Source: Parvularcula marina (GTDB taxonomy: Bacteria; Pseudomonadota; Alphaproteobacteria; Caulobacterales; Parvularculaceae). From it: a DNA stretch of 64,000 nucleotides. The notes under the pieces are model-generated. The model did no database searches. It worked only from the letters and a program-made list of their open reading frames with translations, and was not told the origin of the DNA. This document shows positions 8,891 to 17,785 of the stretch, in pieces; positions within the stretch are counted from its first letter, which is position 1, and each line of letters starts with the position of its first letter. The position numbers and the translations under genes are program-made. The stretch covers positions 2,229,001 through 2,293,000 of the forward strand of contig NZ_QUQO01000001.1 of NCBI RefSeq assembly GCF_003399445.1, in the 5' to 3' direction.

Positions 8891-9676
8891 ATGAGTATTC
8901 ATCCCACCGCGATTATCGAGGACGGCGCGCAGATCGACCCGTCCGTTGAGATTGGCGCCTATGCCCATATCGGCCCGAATGTCGTTCTCAAGGAAAAGGT
9001 GAAAATCCTCTCTCATGCCAGCGTGACGGGGCACACGACCGTCGGGGCGGAAACCGAGATCCATCCCTTTGCCGTGATCGGCGCGCCGCCCCAGCATAAT
9101 GGCTATAAGGGTGAGCCGACGACCCTGATCATCGGGGAACGGAACAAAATCCGTGAGCATGTGACGATGCATACCGGCACCGTGCAGGGGCATGGCGAAA
9201 CCCGTGTCGGCAATGACTGCCTTTTCATGGTTGGCGCGCATGTCGCGCATGACTGCACGGTCGATGACCGGGTCATCATGGCGAATAACGCGACGCTGGG
9301 TGGGCATATCCATATCGGCGAGAGCGTATTCCTTGGCGGGCTCTGCGCCATTCACCAGTTCTGCCGCATCGGCGCCTTTGCCTTCCTTGGCGGCGGCGGT
9401 ATTCTGACAACGGACATTATCCCTTACGGCTCTGCCTTCGGGAACCATGCCCGGCTTGAAGGGCTAAATATTGTCGGCATGAAGCGCCGCGGAATGAAGC
9501 GGGAGACGATCCACGCCATTCGCTCTGCCTATCGCATGCTGTTTGCCGAGGAAGGCACGCTGAAGGAACGGCTCGAGGATGCAACCTCGCTCTTCTCTGA
9601 AGTCCCCGAGGCGATGACCATCATCAATTTCATGAAGGCCGATGCCGACCGGCCGCTTTGCCTGCCGGAGAAATAA
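8891..9676 (+). CDS. lpxA: UDP-N-acetylglucosamine acyltransferase
   Basis: First step of lipid A synthesis: O-acylation of UDP-GlcNAc from 3-hydroxyacyl-ACP in the cytosol. At 261 residues it has the family length. The N-terminal two thirds is a hexapeptide beta-helix. The catalytic His corresponds to His120 in GAHVAHDC (E. coli His125). IGAPPQHNGYKGE and AIHQFCRIG are further family motifs. A helical C-terminal domain (about 195-261) completes the fold. Four bases separate it from fabZ and three from lpxI. Confidence 0.97.
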   Translation: MSIHPTAIIEDGAQIDPSVEIGAYAHIGPNVVLKEKVKILSHASVTGHTTVGAETEIHPFAVIGAPPQHNGYKGEPTTLIIGERNKIREHVTMHTGTVQGHGETRVGNDCLFMVGAHVAHDCTVDDRVIMANNATLGGHIHIGESVFLGGLCAIHQFCRIGAFAFLGGGGILTTDIIPYGSAFGNHARLEGLNIVGMKRRGMKRETIHAIRSAYRMLFAEEGTLKERLEDATSLFSEVPEAMTIINFMKADADRPLCLPEK

Positions 9677-9679
9677 AAG

Positions 9680-10552
9680 ATGAGCCGCCGTTGGGAAAAG
9701 GTCGGGATCATCGCCGGGGGCGGCGAGCTGCCGCGCCAATTGGCGCAGGCGGCGCACGACATGGACGCGCCCTATCATGTGATCCGGCTCAACGGGTTCG
9801 CCGATGAGGCGATGAAGGCATTTCCTGGCGATGATGCGGGGATCGGCGAGGCGGGAAAGATCATCCGCCTTCTGAAAAAATCTGAATGCGATGCCGTCGT
9901 CTTTGCGGGCCTCGTCCAGCGGCCGAATTTCGGTCAGCTCAAACCCGACTGGCGCGGCGCGGCGCTCTTGCCACGTGTCGTGGCCGCTGCCCGCAAGGGC
10001 GATGGCGCGATGCTCGACGTGCTGGTCGAGACATTCGCGGCTGAGGGCTTCCTTGTCATCGGCGCTGAAGAGGTCACCGGCGTCCTGCGCAGCGAGGCGG
10101 GCACTCTGGGCCAGATCGTACCTGACGATGTGGCGTATGCGGACATGAAAAAGGCCGCAGCTCTCATTGAGGCTATCGGTCCGTTTGATGTCGGCCAAGG
10201 CGCAATCGTGCGCGAGGGCTTTGTTGTTGCTGTCGAGGCGGCAGAGGGAACTGATGCCATGCTGCGCCGGGCCGCACCGATTATCGCGCGGCTTCAAGGC
10301 GAAGAAGGAGATGGCGGGCACCGTGCAGGTCTCCTTCTCAAACGGCCGAAGCCGGGGCAGGAAATGCGTATTGATCTGCCAACCATTGGGGCACGGACAG
10401 TCGAGCTTGCCGCCGAAGCCGGCCTTGCCGGTATTGCGATTGCGGCGGGGGAATCCCTGCTACTCGATGCCGAAGAGGCGATCCGTCTCGCCGATGAGCG
10501 CGGACTTTTCATCCATGCCTATTCAGCCGAAGAGCTGAAACGCCGGACGTGA
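9680..10552 (+). CDS. lpxI: UDP-2,3-diacylglucosamine diphosphatase LpxI
   Basis: Hydrolyses UDP-2,3-diacylglucosamine to lipid X. LpxI (DUF1009) replaces LpxH in alphaproteobacteria. The N-terminus GIIAGGGELPRQLA is characteristic, and phrases such as VVFAGLVQRPNF, EVTGVL and DVGQGAIV occur in the expected order over 290 residues. No lpxH-like gene is in the window, and the position between lpxA and lpxB fits the pathway order. The stop overlaps the GTG start of lpxB by four bases. Confidence 0.95.
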   Translation: MSRRWEKVGIIAGGGELPRQLAQAAHDMDAPYHVIRLNGFADEAMKAFPGDDAGIGEAGKIIRLLKKSECDAVVFAGLVQRPNFGQLKPDWRGAALLPRVVAAARKGDGAMLDVLVETFAAEGFLVIGAEEVTGVLRSEAGTLGQIVPDDVAYADMKKAAALIEAIGPFDVGQGAIVREGFVVAVEAAEGTDAMLRRAAPIIARLQGEEGDGGHRAGLLLKRPKPGQEMRIDLPTIGARTVELAAEAGLAGIAIAAGESLLLDAEEAIRLADERGLFIHAYSAEELKRRT

Positions 10553-11736
10553 CCGCGCCCCGCCTTCTCCTCGCGGCGGTGGAGCCTTCCGCGGATGCAC
10601 TCGGGGCCTCTCTTATCCGGGCGCTGAAAACCCTCATTCCAGAGATTGAGCTGACCGGTTGCGGTGGCCCACTGATGGCCGCCGAAGGCTTTGAGAGCCG
10701 TTTCGATACCTCCGCCTTTTCGGTGATGGGGTTCACGGATGTTGCCCGCGTCCTGCCCGAAGCGTGGCGTCGCTCACGCGAACTCGCCGCGATCTGCGAG
10801 AAGGAAAAGATCGACATTGCTGTCTTTGTTGATGGCTGGAGCTTCTCTCGGCTTGGCGCCAAGCGCATCCGCAAACGCAGCCCGGGCACGAAAATCGTCA
10901 AATTCGGCGCGCCACAGGTCTGGGCCTCGCGCCCGCAGCGGACAGAATTCGTCCGTGATCATTTCGATCTTGTCCTGACACTGCTGCCCTTCGAGCCGCC
11001 TTATTTCGAAGAGGTGGGCACGAAGGCAGTCTTTGTCGGCAATCCCAATTTCGAAGCGGTGTCACAGGTGCCGCGCTCGGGCCCATCTTTTCGGGCACGT
11101 CATGATATCGGCCCTTCGCCCCTGCTTGCGGTCCTTCCGGGCAGTCGCAAGGGCGAGGTGACGCGGCTCCTCATCCCCTTTGCCGATGCGGTGACGGTTG
11201 CGGCAGAAGAAATTCCCGGCCTCAAGGTCGTGATCCCGGCGGCGCCCGCGGTCGAGGAGATCGTGAAAGCCAGCGCTGACCAATGGCCGGTCAAACCGAT
11301 CATCATCTCCGCCGATGACCGCTTCGATGCATTCGAAGCTGCGGATGTCGCGATTGCCGCCTCTGGTACGGTGACGACGGAGCTGGCGCTTTGCAACACG
11401 CCGATGGTTGTCGGCTACAAAGTTGATGCGCTCACGGCCTATTGGGCAAAGAAAGTACTTGTGACGGAATATGTCTCCATCCTGAATGTCTTTGCCAAAG
11501 AGGCGATCATTCCTGAGCGGCTGCAGGATGACTGCACGCCCGAGCAATTGGGGGCCGATATCGTCCGGCTGTTCCGTGACGAGGAAGCGCGCCGTCTGCA
11601 ATTGTCAGCCTTCCGGCGTCTCCTGCCCGAACTGGTCGGGCAGGGCGATTCAGCCTCGCGCGCGGCGGTCGAAATCCTTCGCCTAACGAATACGGAAGAT
11701 CCCGTCGATCTCGACAGCAGCGCCGAGGGGCAGTGA
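10549..11736 (+). CDS. lpxB: Lipid-A-disaccharide synthase
   Basis: Family GT19 glycosyltransferase joining lipid X and UDP-diacylglucosamine to make the tetraacyl disaccharide on the inner face of the inner membrane. Visible motifs include the N-terminal LLAAVEPSADALGA (family: AGExSGD), KFGAPQVWASRP, LAVLPGSRKGEV, and IAASGTVTTELAL with the conserved TELAL donor site. The start is GTG, overlapping lpxI (GTGA). The 395-residue protein ends with a short acidic tail encoded in the stretch that overlaps the opposing RidA-family gene by 54 bases. Confidence 0.96.
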   Translation: MTAPRLLLAAVEPSADALGASLIRALKTLIPEIELTGCGGPLMAAEGFESRFDTSAFSVMGFTDVARVLPEAWRRSRELAAICEKEKIDIAVFVDGWSFSRLGAKRIRKRSPGTKIVKFGAPQVWASRPQRTEFVRDHFDLVLTLLPFEPPYFEEVGTKAVFVGNPNFEAVSQVPRSGPSFRARHDIGPSPLLAVLPGSRKGEVTRLLIPFADAVTVAAEEIPGLKVVIPAAPAVEEIVKASADQWPVKPIIISADDRFDAFEAADVAIAASGTVTTELALCNTPMVVGYKVDALTAYWAKKVLVTEYVSILNVFAKEAIIPERLQDDCTPEQLGADIVRLFRDEEARRLQLSAFRRLLPELVGQGDSASRAAVEILRLTNTEDPVDLDSSAEGQ

Positions 11737-12162
11737 CGGCACGCCGACGGCGGCGCGGGTGTGCTTGCCTGCATCTCCCATGACATCGAGCATCAAATCC
11801 GACGCGCCATTGATGACTTTCGGGTGATCGAAAAAGTCAGCCGTCGATGCAACGAACCCGCCGAGCCGGACACAGGACGCAACCCGGTCAAGATCGCCCT
11901 CGAGCGCGGCACGCGCCTGGGCGAGAAGCATGATCCCGCAGGCACGGGCTGCTGCAATCCCTTCTTCTAGCGACAAAGCCGTGATCCCGGCTGCCGGGCT
12001 GCCGCCAAGGCATCCCTTGATGATCTGGCCGTCCGTCATTGAGACCTGCCCCGAAATATAAAGAAGCTCACCCACGATCTGCGTCGGCACATAGGAGGCG
12101 ACGGGGGCGGCGGGTTGGGGAAGTTCGAGCCCCAGTTCCTCGAGGCGGGCGATGATCGACAT
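11683..12162 (-). CDS. RidA family protein
   Basis: Small trimeric fold of the YjgF/YER057c/UK114 (Rid) family; the best known members hydrolyse reactive enamine/imine intermediates. The 159-residue protein has the Rid core with LLYISGQVSMTDGQI near residues 33-47 and the ending TRAAVGVPSLPLGAAVEI. The Arg in TRAAVGV sits where RidA has its substrate-carboxylate Arg. It belongs to the longer subgroup with a GxxxAGITAL insert rather than archetypal RidA, so the substrate is unknown. Its 3' end overlaps lpxB on the other strand, and its start lies four bases after dinB. Confidence 0.85.
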   Translation of the reverse strand: MSIIARLEELGLELPQPAAPVASYVPTQIVGELLYISGQVSMTDGQIIKGCLGGSPAAGITALSLEEGIAAARACGIMLLAQARAALEGDLDRVASCVRLGGFVASTADFFDHPKVINGASDLMLDVMGDAGKHTRAAVGVPSLPLGAAVEIDGIFRIR

Positions 12163-12166
12163 GGCA

Positions 12167-13465
12167 TCAGTCCTTTTTCTTGCGGGTCGTCCGGTAATCT
12201 CTCAGTGTGCCAATGACCCCGTCACCGAATTTCTCGGCAAGGGATGAGACGGCATTCTCCCGCCTTCCTATACGCTTGTGGTCGCCGGAAAACAAAAATC
12301 CGTCATCCATCAGGTCGGCATCGACGAGGTCGGAAATCCCGACACCGATAAGGCGGTATTTGCGCCGGGGCGCCTCAATCAGTTCCTCTGCAAGCAGCTC
12401 GCGCCCAGTCTCGAAGATCAGCGCGGTGAGGTTCGTTGCATGCGGCAAGGTCCGCCGGCGGGTAAAGCTCTTGAAGTCATGTGTTTTGAGCTTGAGGGTG
12501 ACGACCCGGCCAGCCAGCTGGGCTGCTTTAGCGCGGGTCGAGACTTTCTTTGCCATGGCATAGAGGCGATCCTCCAGCGGCTCACGGTCGGAGAGATCCT
12601 CATTGAACGTCGTCTCGCCCGAGACGCTTTTCGTTTCATGGCTGGTGACGACTTCGCGGCGGTCCTCGCCCCGCGCGCGGCGGGCGAGCGAGCGGCCATG
12701 GTCGCCATATTTCTTCTCAAGCCAGGCATCATCAGCTTTCTGAACATCACCCAGTGTCCTGAAGCCGTCTCGCGAGAGGCGGGCGGCAAAGGCCTGACCC
12801 ACGCCGGGGATCAGGCTGACGGGATGGGGTGCAAGAAAGGCGGCGGTCTCTTCCCGCCCGATCACGAAAAAGCCGCGCGGCTTGTCAAAATCGGATGCAA
12901 TCTTGGCAAGGAGCTTATTATGGCTGAGCCCGATAGAGACGGTGATGCCGACCCGTTCCTCGATCCGCCGGGCGAACCGGGCGAGTGTTGCGGCGGGCGG
13001 CGCGCCATGCAGGCGGTCCGTGCCCGTCATATCCATATAGGCTTCGTCAATGGAGGCGGGCTCGACCAGCGGGGTCAGCGCGCGCATCTCTTCCCGGATC
13101 TGATGGGCCGCCTCTTTATATCTATCAAAGCTTGACCGGACGACGACCGCCTCAGGGCAGAGCTGTTTTGCCTTGAACATCGGCATTGCCGAACGGATGC
13201 CGTAGGAGCGGGCGATATAACAGCAGGCGGCAACGACCCCGCGCACTTCTCCGCCGACAAGGACGGGCTTGTTGGCCAGCTCCGGGCGGTCTCGCTTTTC
13301 GATCGCGGCGAAAAACGCATCGCAATCGACATGGGCAATGCCGAGGGAGAAAAGTTCAGGATGGCGAACCGTCCGTGCCGAGCCGCAATTGGGGCACAGC
13401 TCCTCCATGGGCGCGGTGTTTCCGCAATCCCGGCAGAGCTGTTTTTCGGATCGCTCAGGCATCAT
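12167..13465 (-). CDS. dinB: DNA polymerase IV (Y-family) with N-terminal zinc ribbon
   Basis: Error-prone translesion polymerase. After a CxxC-x9-CxxC zinc ribbon (Cys11, 14, 24, 27), a form seen in alphaproteobacterial DinB, the palm domain shows HVDCDAFF (catalytic Asp47) and PASIDEAYMD (Asp140, Glu141), followed by SIGLSHNKLLAKIASD and the little-finger domain. The start was placed at the ATG at 13465 because the in-frame codon at 13477 is TTG. Length 432 residues. It is divergent from divK across 126 bases and co-directional with the RidA-family gene. No LexA box was recognised in the upstream gap. Confidence 0.95.
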   Translation of the reverse strand: MMPERSEKQLCRDCGNTAPMEELCPNCGSARTVRHPELFSLGIAHVDCDAFFAAIEKRDRPELANKPVLVGGEVRGVVAACCYIARSYGIRSAMPMFKAKQLCPEAVVVRSSFDRYKEAAHQIREEMRALTPLVEPASIDEAYMDMTGTDRLHGAPPAATLARFARRIEERVGITVSIGLSHNKLLAKIASDFDKPRGFFVIGREETAAFLAPHPVSLIPGVGQAFAARLSRDGFRTLGDVQKADDAWLEKKYGDHGRSLARRARGEDRREVVTSHETKSVSGETTFNEDLSDREPLEDRLYAMAKKVSTRAKAAQLAGRVVTLKLKTHDFKSFTRRRTLPHATNLTALIFETGRELLAEELIEAPRRKYRLIGVGISDLVDADLMDDGFLFSGDHKRIGRRENAVSSLAEKFGDGVIGTLRDYRTTRKKKD

Positions 13466-13591
13466 CTTCAGGGTCAACCAGCAATTAACCTAATTCGCGG
13501 CAGAAAGTCCGACGGGAAAAAGGTCTTGATAACGCCTTTCCCAACCGCCACTCCCAGAAAGGGGTAGCCTTTTGTTACCGGTTCGCAAATC

Positions 13592-13984
13592 ATGATGTCC
13601 TCGATGGCTGAAACATCCGAAACCAAAACGGTGCTTGTCGTCGAGGATAACGAGCTGAATATGAAGCTCTTTCATGACCTCCTCGATGTTCAGGGATACC
13701 GCGTCCTGCAGGCCATGAACGGCCCGGACGCGCTGATTCTGGCGCGTGAGCACATGCCTGACCTTATATTAATGGACATCCAGCTGCCGGAGCAGTCGGG
13801 CCTAGATGTCACCCGTGAGATCAAAGCGGACGAGGAATTGCGCGCGATTCCGGTCATTGCCGTCACCGCTTTCGCCATGAAAAGCGACGAACAACGCATC
13901 CGGGACGGCGGATGCGAAGATTATATTGCAAAACCTATCTCGGTTCCGGTCTTTCTTGAGAAAGTGAAAAGGTATCTCGGGTAG
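13592..13984 (+). CDS. divK: Single-domain response regulator DivK
   Basis: A 130-residue stand-alone receiver domain. The acidic pocket is VVEDNELN, the phosphoacceptor is Asp62 in [13 protein letters not shown], and the switch residues are Thr (VTAFAM) and Lys (YIAKP). No output domain is present. In Caulobacter and relatives DivK is phosphorylated by DivJ/PleC and acts through DivL on the CckA-CtrA pathway to set polarity and cell cycle. Being followed directly by pleD is the strongest support for the name. The ATG at 13604 is an alternative start. Confidence 0.93.
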   Translation: MMSSMAETSETKTVLVVEDNELNMKLFHDLLDVQGYRVLQAMNGPDALILAREHMPDLILMDIQLPEQSGLDVTREIKADEELRAIPVIAVTAFAMKSDEQRIRDGGCEDYIAKPISVPVFLEKVKRYLG

Positions 13985-14043
13985 AACCCTCTCAATGTAG
14001 GATCTTTGCTTTTTGGCAAAGGGGTGCTGGTGAGGGTAGGCAA

Positions 14044-15432
14044 ATGACTGCCAGAGTTCTTGTTGTTGACGATCTGATCCCGAATGTGCGGCTGCTAGAG
14101 GCCAAACTCCGGGCCGAATATTTCGAGGTCCTGACGGCCTTGTCCGGGCAGGAAGGGATCGACATTGCGCTCGAGAATTCGCCAGACATTATTCTCCTTG
14201 ATGTGATGATGCCGGGGCTCGACGGGTTTGAAACCTGCGAGCGGCTGAAAGCCGACCCCCGGACCTGCCATATCCCCGTTGTGATGGTGACCGCGCTTGA
14301 CCAACAGGCGGACCGGATTGCCGGGCTGAAAGCCGGGGCGGACGATTTCCTGACGAAACCTGTCCAGGATCTTGCCCTGTTCGCGCGTGTCAGGAGTCTC
14401 ACACGTCTGAAACAGATGACGGATGAATTGCGACATCGCCACGCCAAAGGCGCGGAGCTGGGTGCGATCATGCCGCCCGATCTCGATAATCAGGCCTATC
14501 GCACCTCGGAAATCCTGGTCATCTCAGAAGATCTGATCATTGATGGGCTGAGCGACGATGTCGATGGCCTGCCCGAAGGTGTCACATTCAATTTTGAGAA
14601 CGATCCACGCAAGGCGATTGAGCATATCCGCTCTAGTGCGCCGGACATGCTGATCGTCGATTTGGGGCTGAAAGAATATGACCCCTTGCGGCTTTGCTCC
14701 GCGATCCGGTCATTTGAAGAATCACGGCTGACGCCTCTTCTGGCGCTCGCCCATGAATCTGAGATGCGCAAACTCGTCCGGGCACTGGATATCGGGGTCA
14801 ATGACTATCTGATGCGCCCCATCGACAGCCAGGAAATGGTCGCGCGCGTTCGCACCCAGCTGCGCCGTCAGTGGTATGTTGAGGATCTGCGCCAGTCCGT
14901 GCAGCAGAGCCTTGAGCTTGCCGTCACCGATGCGCTGACCGGGCTTTATAATCGCCGCTATCTGGGGTCCCAGCTGCCGCGCCAGTTCGGCCTTTCAAAA
15001 GAGCGCAATCTGCCGTTCTCGCTGATCATTCTCGATGTCGATCACTTCAAGGTGGTCAATGACACACACGGCCATGATGTTGGCGACGAAGTGCTGGTTG
15101 AAATTTCCGATCGGCTGAAGCGCTGCGTCCGGGGGATGGATATTGCTTGCCGTTATGGCGGTGAAGAATTTGTCTGTGTCCTGCCGGAAACCGATCAAGA
15201 AGGTGCGCGGGTGATCGCTGAGCGCGTCCGGGAAGATATTGCCAACCGCCCCATGTCTCTGTCGAGTGGGCAGGAACTAGACGTGACGGTCAGTATCGGT
15301 CTTGCCACGCATGAGCCGCAAGATGCGGAGGATACCCCGCCGCGACTGCTCAAGCGGGCTGACGAAGCGCTTTATGCGGCGAAAACCGGCGGCAGGAACC
15401 GTGTCGTGCCGCAGACGGAACTTGCAGCGTAA
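14044..15432 (+). CDS. pleD: PleD-type response regulator diguanylate cyclase
   Basis: Makes cyclic di-GMP at the cell pole during the swarmer-to-stalked transition in Caulobacter; the same role is inferred here. Domain order: receiver with phosphoacceptor Asp53 (LLDVMMPGLDG), a degenerate adaptor receiver (about 155-275) lacking the full acidic pocket, then GGDEF. The active site is GGEEF at 372-376. An intact inhibitory I-site, RGMD at 363-366, predicts product feedback. Length 462. Only 59 bases separate it from divK, consistent with one operon. Confidence 0.95.
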   Translation: MTARVLVVDDLIPNVRLLEAKLRAEYFEVLTALSGQEGIDIALENSPDIILLDVMMPGLDGFETCERLKADPRTCHIPVVMVTALDQQADRIAGLKAGADDFLTKPVQDLALFARVRSLTRLKQMTDELRHRHAKGAELGAIMPPDLDNQAYRTSEILVISEDLIIDGLSDDVDGLPEGVTFNFENDPRKAIEHIRSSAPDMLIVDLGLKEYDPLRLCSAIRSFEESRLTPLLALAHESEMRKLVRALDIGVNDYLMRPIDSQEMVARVRTQLRRQWYVEDLRQSVQQSLELAVTDALTGLYNRRYLGSQLPRQFGLSKERNLPFSLIILDVDHFKVVNDTHGHDVGDEVLVEISDRLKRCVRGMDIACRYGGEEFVCVLPETDQEGARVIAERVREDIANRPMSLSSGQELDVTVSIGLATHEPQDAEDTPPRLLKRADEALYAAKTGGRNRVVPQTELAA

Positions 15433-15453
15433 ATACCGACAATCTCAACGGAC

Positions 15454-15486
15454 AAAAAAACGGCCGGAGAAATCTCCGGCCGTTTT
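15454..15486. terminator. Bidirectional terminator between pleD and glnA
   Basis: A perfect inverted repeat (15461-15471 with 15472-15482, CGGCCGGAGA-type arms) is preceded by seven A (15454-15460) and followed by TTTT (15483-15486). It can therefore stop transcription of both converging genes, pleD on plus and glnA on minus. Confidence 0.85.
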
Positions 15487-15512
15487 GCATTTCATGGACC
15501 TGAAGGTCGTCC

Positions 15513-16919
15513 TTAGACGCTGTAATACATGTCGAATTCGACAGGGTGCGGCGTCGTGTTGTAGCGGACGACTTCTGATTTCTTCAGCTCGATATAGGCG
15601 TCGATCTGATCATCCGAGAAGACATTGCCTTTCTTGAGGAAGTCGCGGTCAGCATCGAGCGCGGCCAGTGCTTCGTCGAGTGAGGCGCAGACCGTCGGCA
15701 GGCCCTGCTGCTCTTCAGGCGGCAGGTCGTAAAGGTCTTTGTCCATCGCATCGCCCGGATCGATCTTGTTCTCGATACCATCGAGGCCGGCCATCAGAAG
15801 GGCCGAGAAGGTCAGATACGGGTTACCGGCGGCATCCGGGAAACGGGTCTCGATGCGCTTGGCTTTCGGTGAGGACACCCACGGAATACGGATCGAGGCA
15901 GACCGGTTACGAGCCGAATAGGCCAGCATGATCGGCGCTTCGAAGCCCGGGACCAGACGCTTGTAGCTGTTGGTCGAAGAGTTCGAGAAGGCGTTGATCG
16001 CGCGGGCGTGTTTGATGATGCCGCCAATATAGTGCAGGCAGGTCTCGGAGAGATCCGCATACCGATCACCGGCGAAGACCGGCGTGTCGCCTTTGAAGAT
16101 CGACTGGTGAACGTGCATGCCCGAACCGTTGTCGTTATAGACCGGTTTCGGCATGAAGGTCGCGGTCTTGCCAAAGGCGTGCGCGACCTGATGGACGACA
16201 TATTTGTACATCTGCATCTGGTCGCCCATTTTGAGCAGGGTCGAGAACATCATGCCCAGCTCATGCTGGCTAGGGGCCACTTCGTGGTGATGCTTCTCAG
16301 GGCGCAGACCCATATCCGACATGTAAGAAAGCATCTCGGTACGGAGGTCCTGGCAAGAGTCGACCGGCGGGACGGGGAAGTAGCCGCCCTTGGCGCGCGG
16401 CCGGTGCGCAAGGTTGCCGCCTTCAAAATCGCGGTCCGAATTATACGGGCCTTCATTCGAATCGATGGCAAAGCCCATATGGTTCTGGTCGGTCGCAAAA
16501 CGGACATCGTCAAAGACGAAGAATTCCGCTTCCGGACCGAAATAGGCCGTATCGCCGATGCCTAGCGATTTCATATAGGCTTCGGCGGCCTTGGCTGTCG
16601 TGCGCGGGTCGCGCGAATAGGGCTGGCCTGTCGACGGCTCGAGAATGTCGCAGATCAGGATCAGCGTCGGCTGGGCGAAGAACGGATCGATGACCGCCGT
16701 TGACGGGTCGGGCATCAGGATCATGTCGCTTTCATTGATGGCTTTCCACCCGGCGATGGAGGAGCCATCGAACATGGTGCCGTCTTCGAACAGATCCTCG
16801 TCCACCATGGACCGGTCGAATGTGACGTGCTGCCATTTCCCGCGCGGATCAGTGAACCTCAGGTCAACATAGCGGATGTCTTCATCCTTGATTTTCTTAA
16901 GGACGTCTTTGGCCTTCAT
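15513..16919 (-). CDS. glnA: Type I glutamine synthetase
   Basis: Dodecameric cytosolic enzyme making glutamine from glutamate, ammonia and ATP. At 468 residues it matches GSI-beta. Motifs: [10 protein letters not shown] (about 49-58), the active-site [12 protein letters not shown] (262-273), the ATP-site region and the adenylylation Tyr397 in [10 protein letters not shown], implying GlnE control. A good ribosome site (AGGGG) lies nine bases before the ATG. No glnB precedes it, unlike the usual alphaproteobacterial glnB-glnA operon. A 22-bp dyad lies about 120-145 bases upstream. Confidence 0.98.
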   Translation of the reverse strand: MKAKDVLKKIKDEDIRYVDLRFTDPRGKWQHVTFDRSMVDEDLFEDGTMFDGSSIAGWKAINESDMILMPDPSTAVIDPFFAQPTLILICDILEPSTGQPYSRDPRTTAKAAEAYMKSLGIGDTAYFGPEAEFFVFDDVRFATDQNHMGFAIDSNEGPYNSDRDFEGGNLAHRPRAKGGYFPVPPVDSCQDLRTEMLSYMSDMGLRPEKHHHEVAPSQHELGMMFSTLLKMGDQMQMYKYVVHQVAHAFGKTATFMPKPVYNDNGSGMHVHQSIFKGDTPVFAGDRYADLSETCLHYIGGIIKHARAINAFSNSSTNSYKRLVPGFEAPIMLAYSARNRSASIRIPWVSSPKAKRIETRFPDAAGNPYLTFSALLMAGLDGIENKIDPGDAMDKDLYDLPPEEQQGLPTVCASLDEALAALDADRDFLKKGNVFSDDQIDAYIELKKSEVVRYNTTPHPVEFDMYYSV

Positions 16920-17040
16920 TCGTCATACCCCTGTCGGATTTGCTGCGCTGCAGCAGGAAGCCGCAGCCGTTGTGCAGAGACTGCTGGCAGATTCGAGTGC
17001 CCGCAAGAGAAATTTCCAGTTTTGGCGAATTGTCGCGTCA

Positions 17041-17062
17041 ATTGCGCTAAAATTAGCACAAT
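17041..17062. promoter_or_regulatory. Dyad operator candidate upstream of glnA
   Basis: ATTGCGCTAAA and ATTAGCACAAT form a 22-bp inverted repeat with two mismatching positions, in the intergenic region between plsY and glnA, about 122 bases before the glnA ATG. The TGCGC/GCACA core recalls NtrC sites (TGCACC-N5-GGTGCA), but the half-site spacing is one base longer, so the regulator cannot be named from sequence. Confidence 0.4.
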
Positions 17063-17071
17063 ATATCTGTA

Positions 17072-17785
17072 TTAATCCCTCTTGGGGGGATTCATGCCGT
17101 CATCTTGTGCCTCTGCGTCATCTTCCGGCGGCGTGGCCGTTGCCGAGATGGAGGCTGTCCAAGCGCCGTCAGTAGAGCCTGAGTCGGCCTTTTTGCCTTG
17201 CCCTATTCGCGGCTCGGTGCCGGCCATGATGCGCTCGATATTCGCTCGGTGGCGGAAGAAGATGAGGGCACTCATGAACAGTGCCGCGCCAAAAAAGGCC
17301 CATTGGCCATTCACGAGGAACAGGAAGGGCGTGATCGCGGCAGCGACCAGCGCGGAGAGCGAGGAGATACGGCTGAGGGCGGCGGTTGCCAGCCAGATGC
17401 CGCAGGCAATCAGCCCGACCGTGAAACCGAGCGCGAGCGTGGTGCCAAGGAAGGTCGCAACGCCCTTGCCGCCCTTAAAACCCAGATAGACCGGGAAGCA
17501 ATGGCCGAGAAAGGCCGCACCCGCCGCAATCGCCATCAGGACCTCACGGTCCTGCCGCGCGATGGTTGCGATCCCGACAAGGAGAACCGCAATCGCGCCT
17601 TTGCCTGAATCAAGGATGAGCGTGGCCAGCGCCAGATCCTTGCGCCCGGTACGGAGCACATTGGTTGCGCCGATATTGCCAGAGCCGATCTTGCGGATAT
17701 CGCCCAGCCCTGCCGTCCGGGTCAGGACGAGGCCGAAGGGCACGGCGCCCAGAAGATAGGAGAATACGAAAACGAGAAGGCTCAT
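17072..17785 (-). CDS. plsY: Glycerol-3-phosphate acyltransferase PlsY
   Basis: Integral membrane enzyme using acyl-phosphate to acylate sn-glycerol-3-phosphate, the first step of phospholipid synthesis. Motif 1, GSGNIGATNVLRTG (about 37-50), and motif 2, GHCFPVYLGFKGGKGVAT, are present, with about five membrane helices. The 237-residue protein carries a hydrophilic C-terminal tail of about 40 residues beyond the usual end, rich in Ala, Asp and Glu. Its start overlaps the pyrB stop by four bases. In many alphaproteobacteria pyrC lies between pyrB and plsY; here it is absent. Confidence 0.95.
   Translation of the reverse strand: MSLLVFVFSYLLGAVPFGLVLTRTAGLGDIRKIGSGNIGATNVLRTGRKDLALATLILDSGKGAIAVLLVGIATIARQDREVLMAIAAGAAFLGHCFPVYLGFKGGKGVATFLGTTLALGFTVGLIACGIWLATAALSRISSLSALVAAAITPFLFLVNGQWAFFGAALFMSALIFFRHRANIERIMAGTEPRIGQGKKADSGSTDGAWTASISATATPPEDDAEAQDDGMNPPKRD

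Noticed and set aside
14004-14021. Hairpin CTTTGC-TTTTTTG-GCAAAG between divK and pleD
   Set aside because: The T-run is in the loop, not after the stem, so it does not look like a terminator; a 6-bp stem is common by chance.
16985-17003. Sigma-54-like GG/GC element upstream of glnA (minus strand GGGCAC...TGCC)
   Set aside because: The distance between the GG and GC pairs is 11 rather than the strictly required 10 bases; a second candidate (TGGAAA...TTGC) has the same fault.
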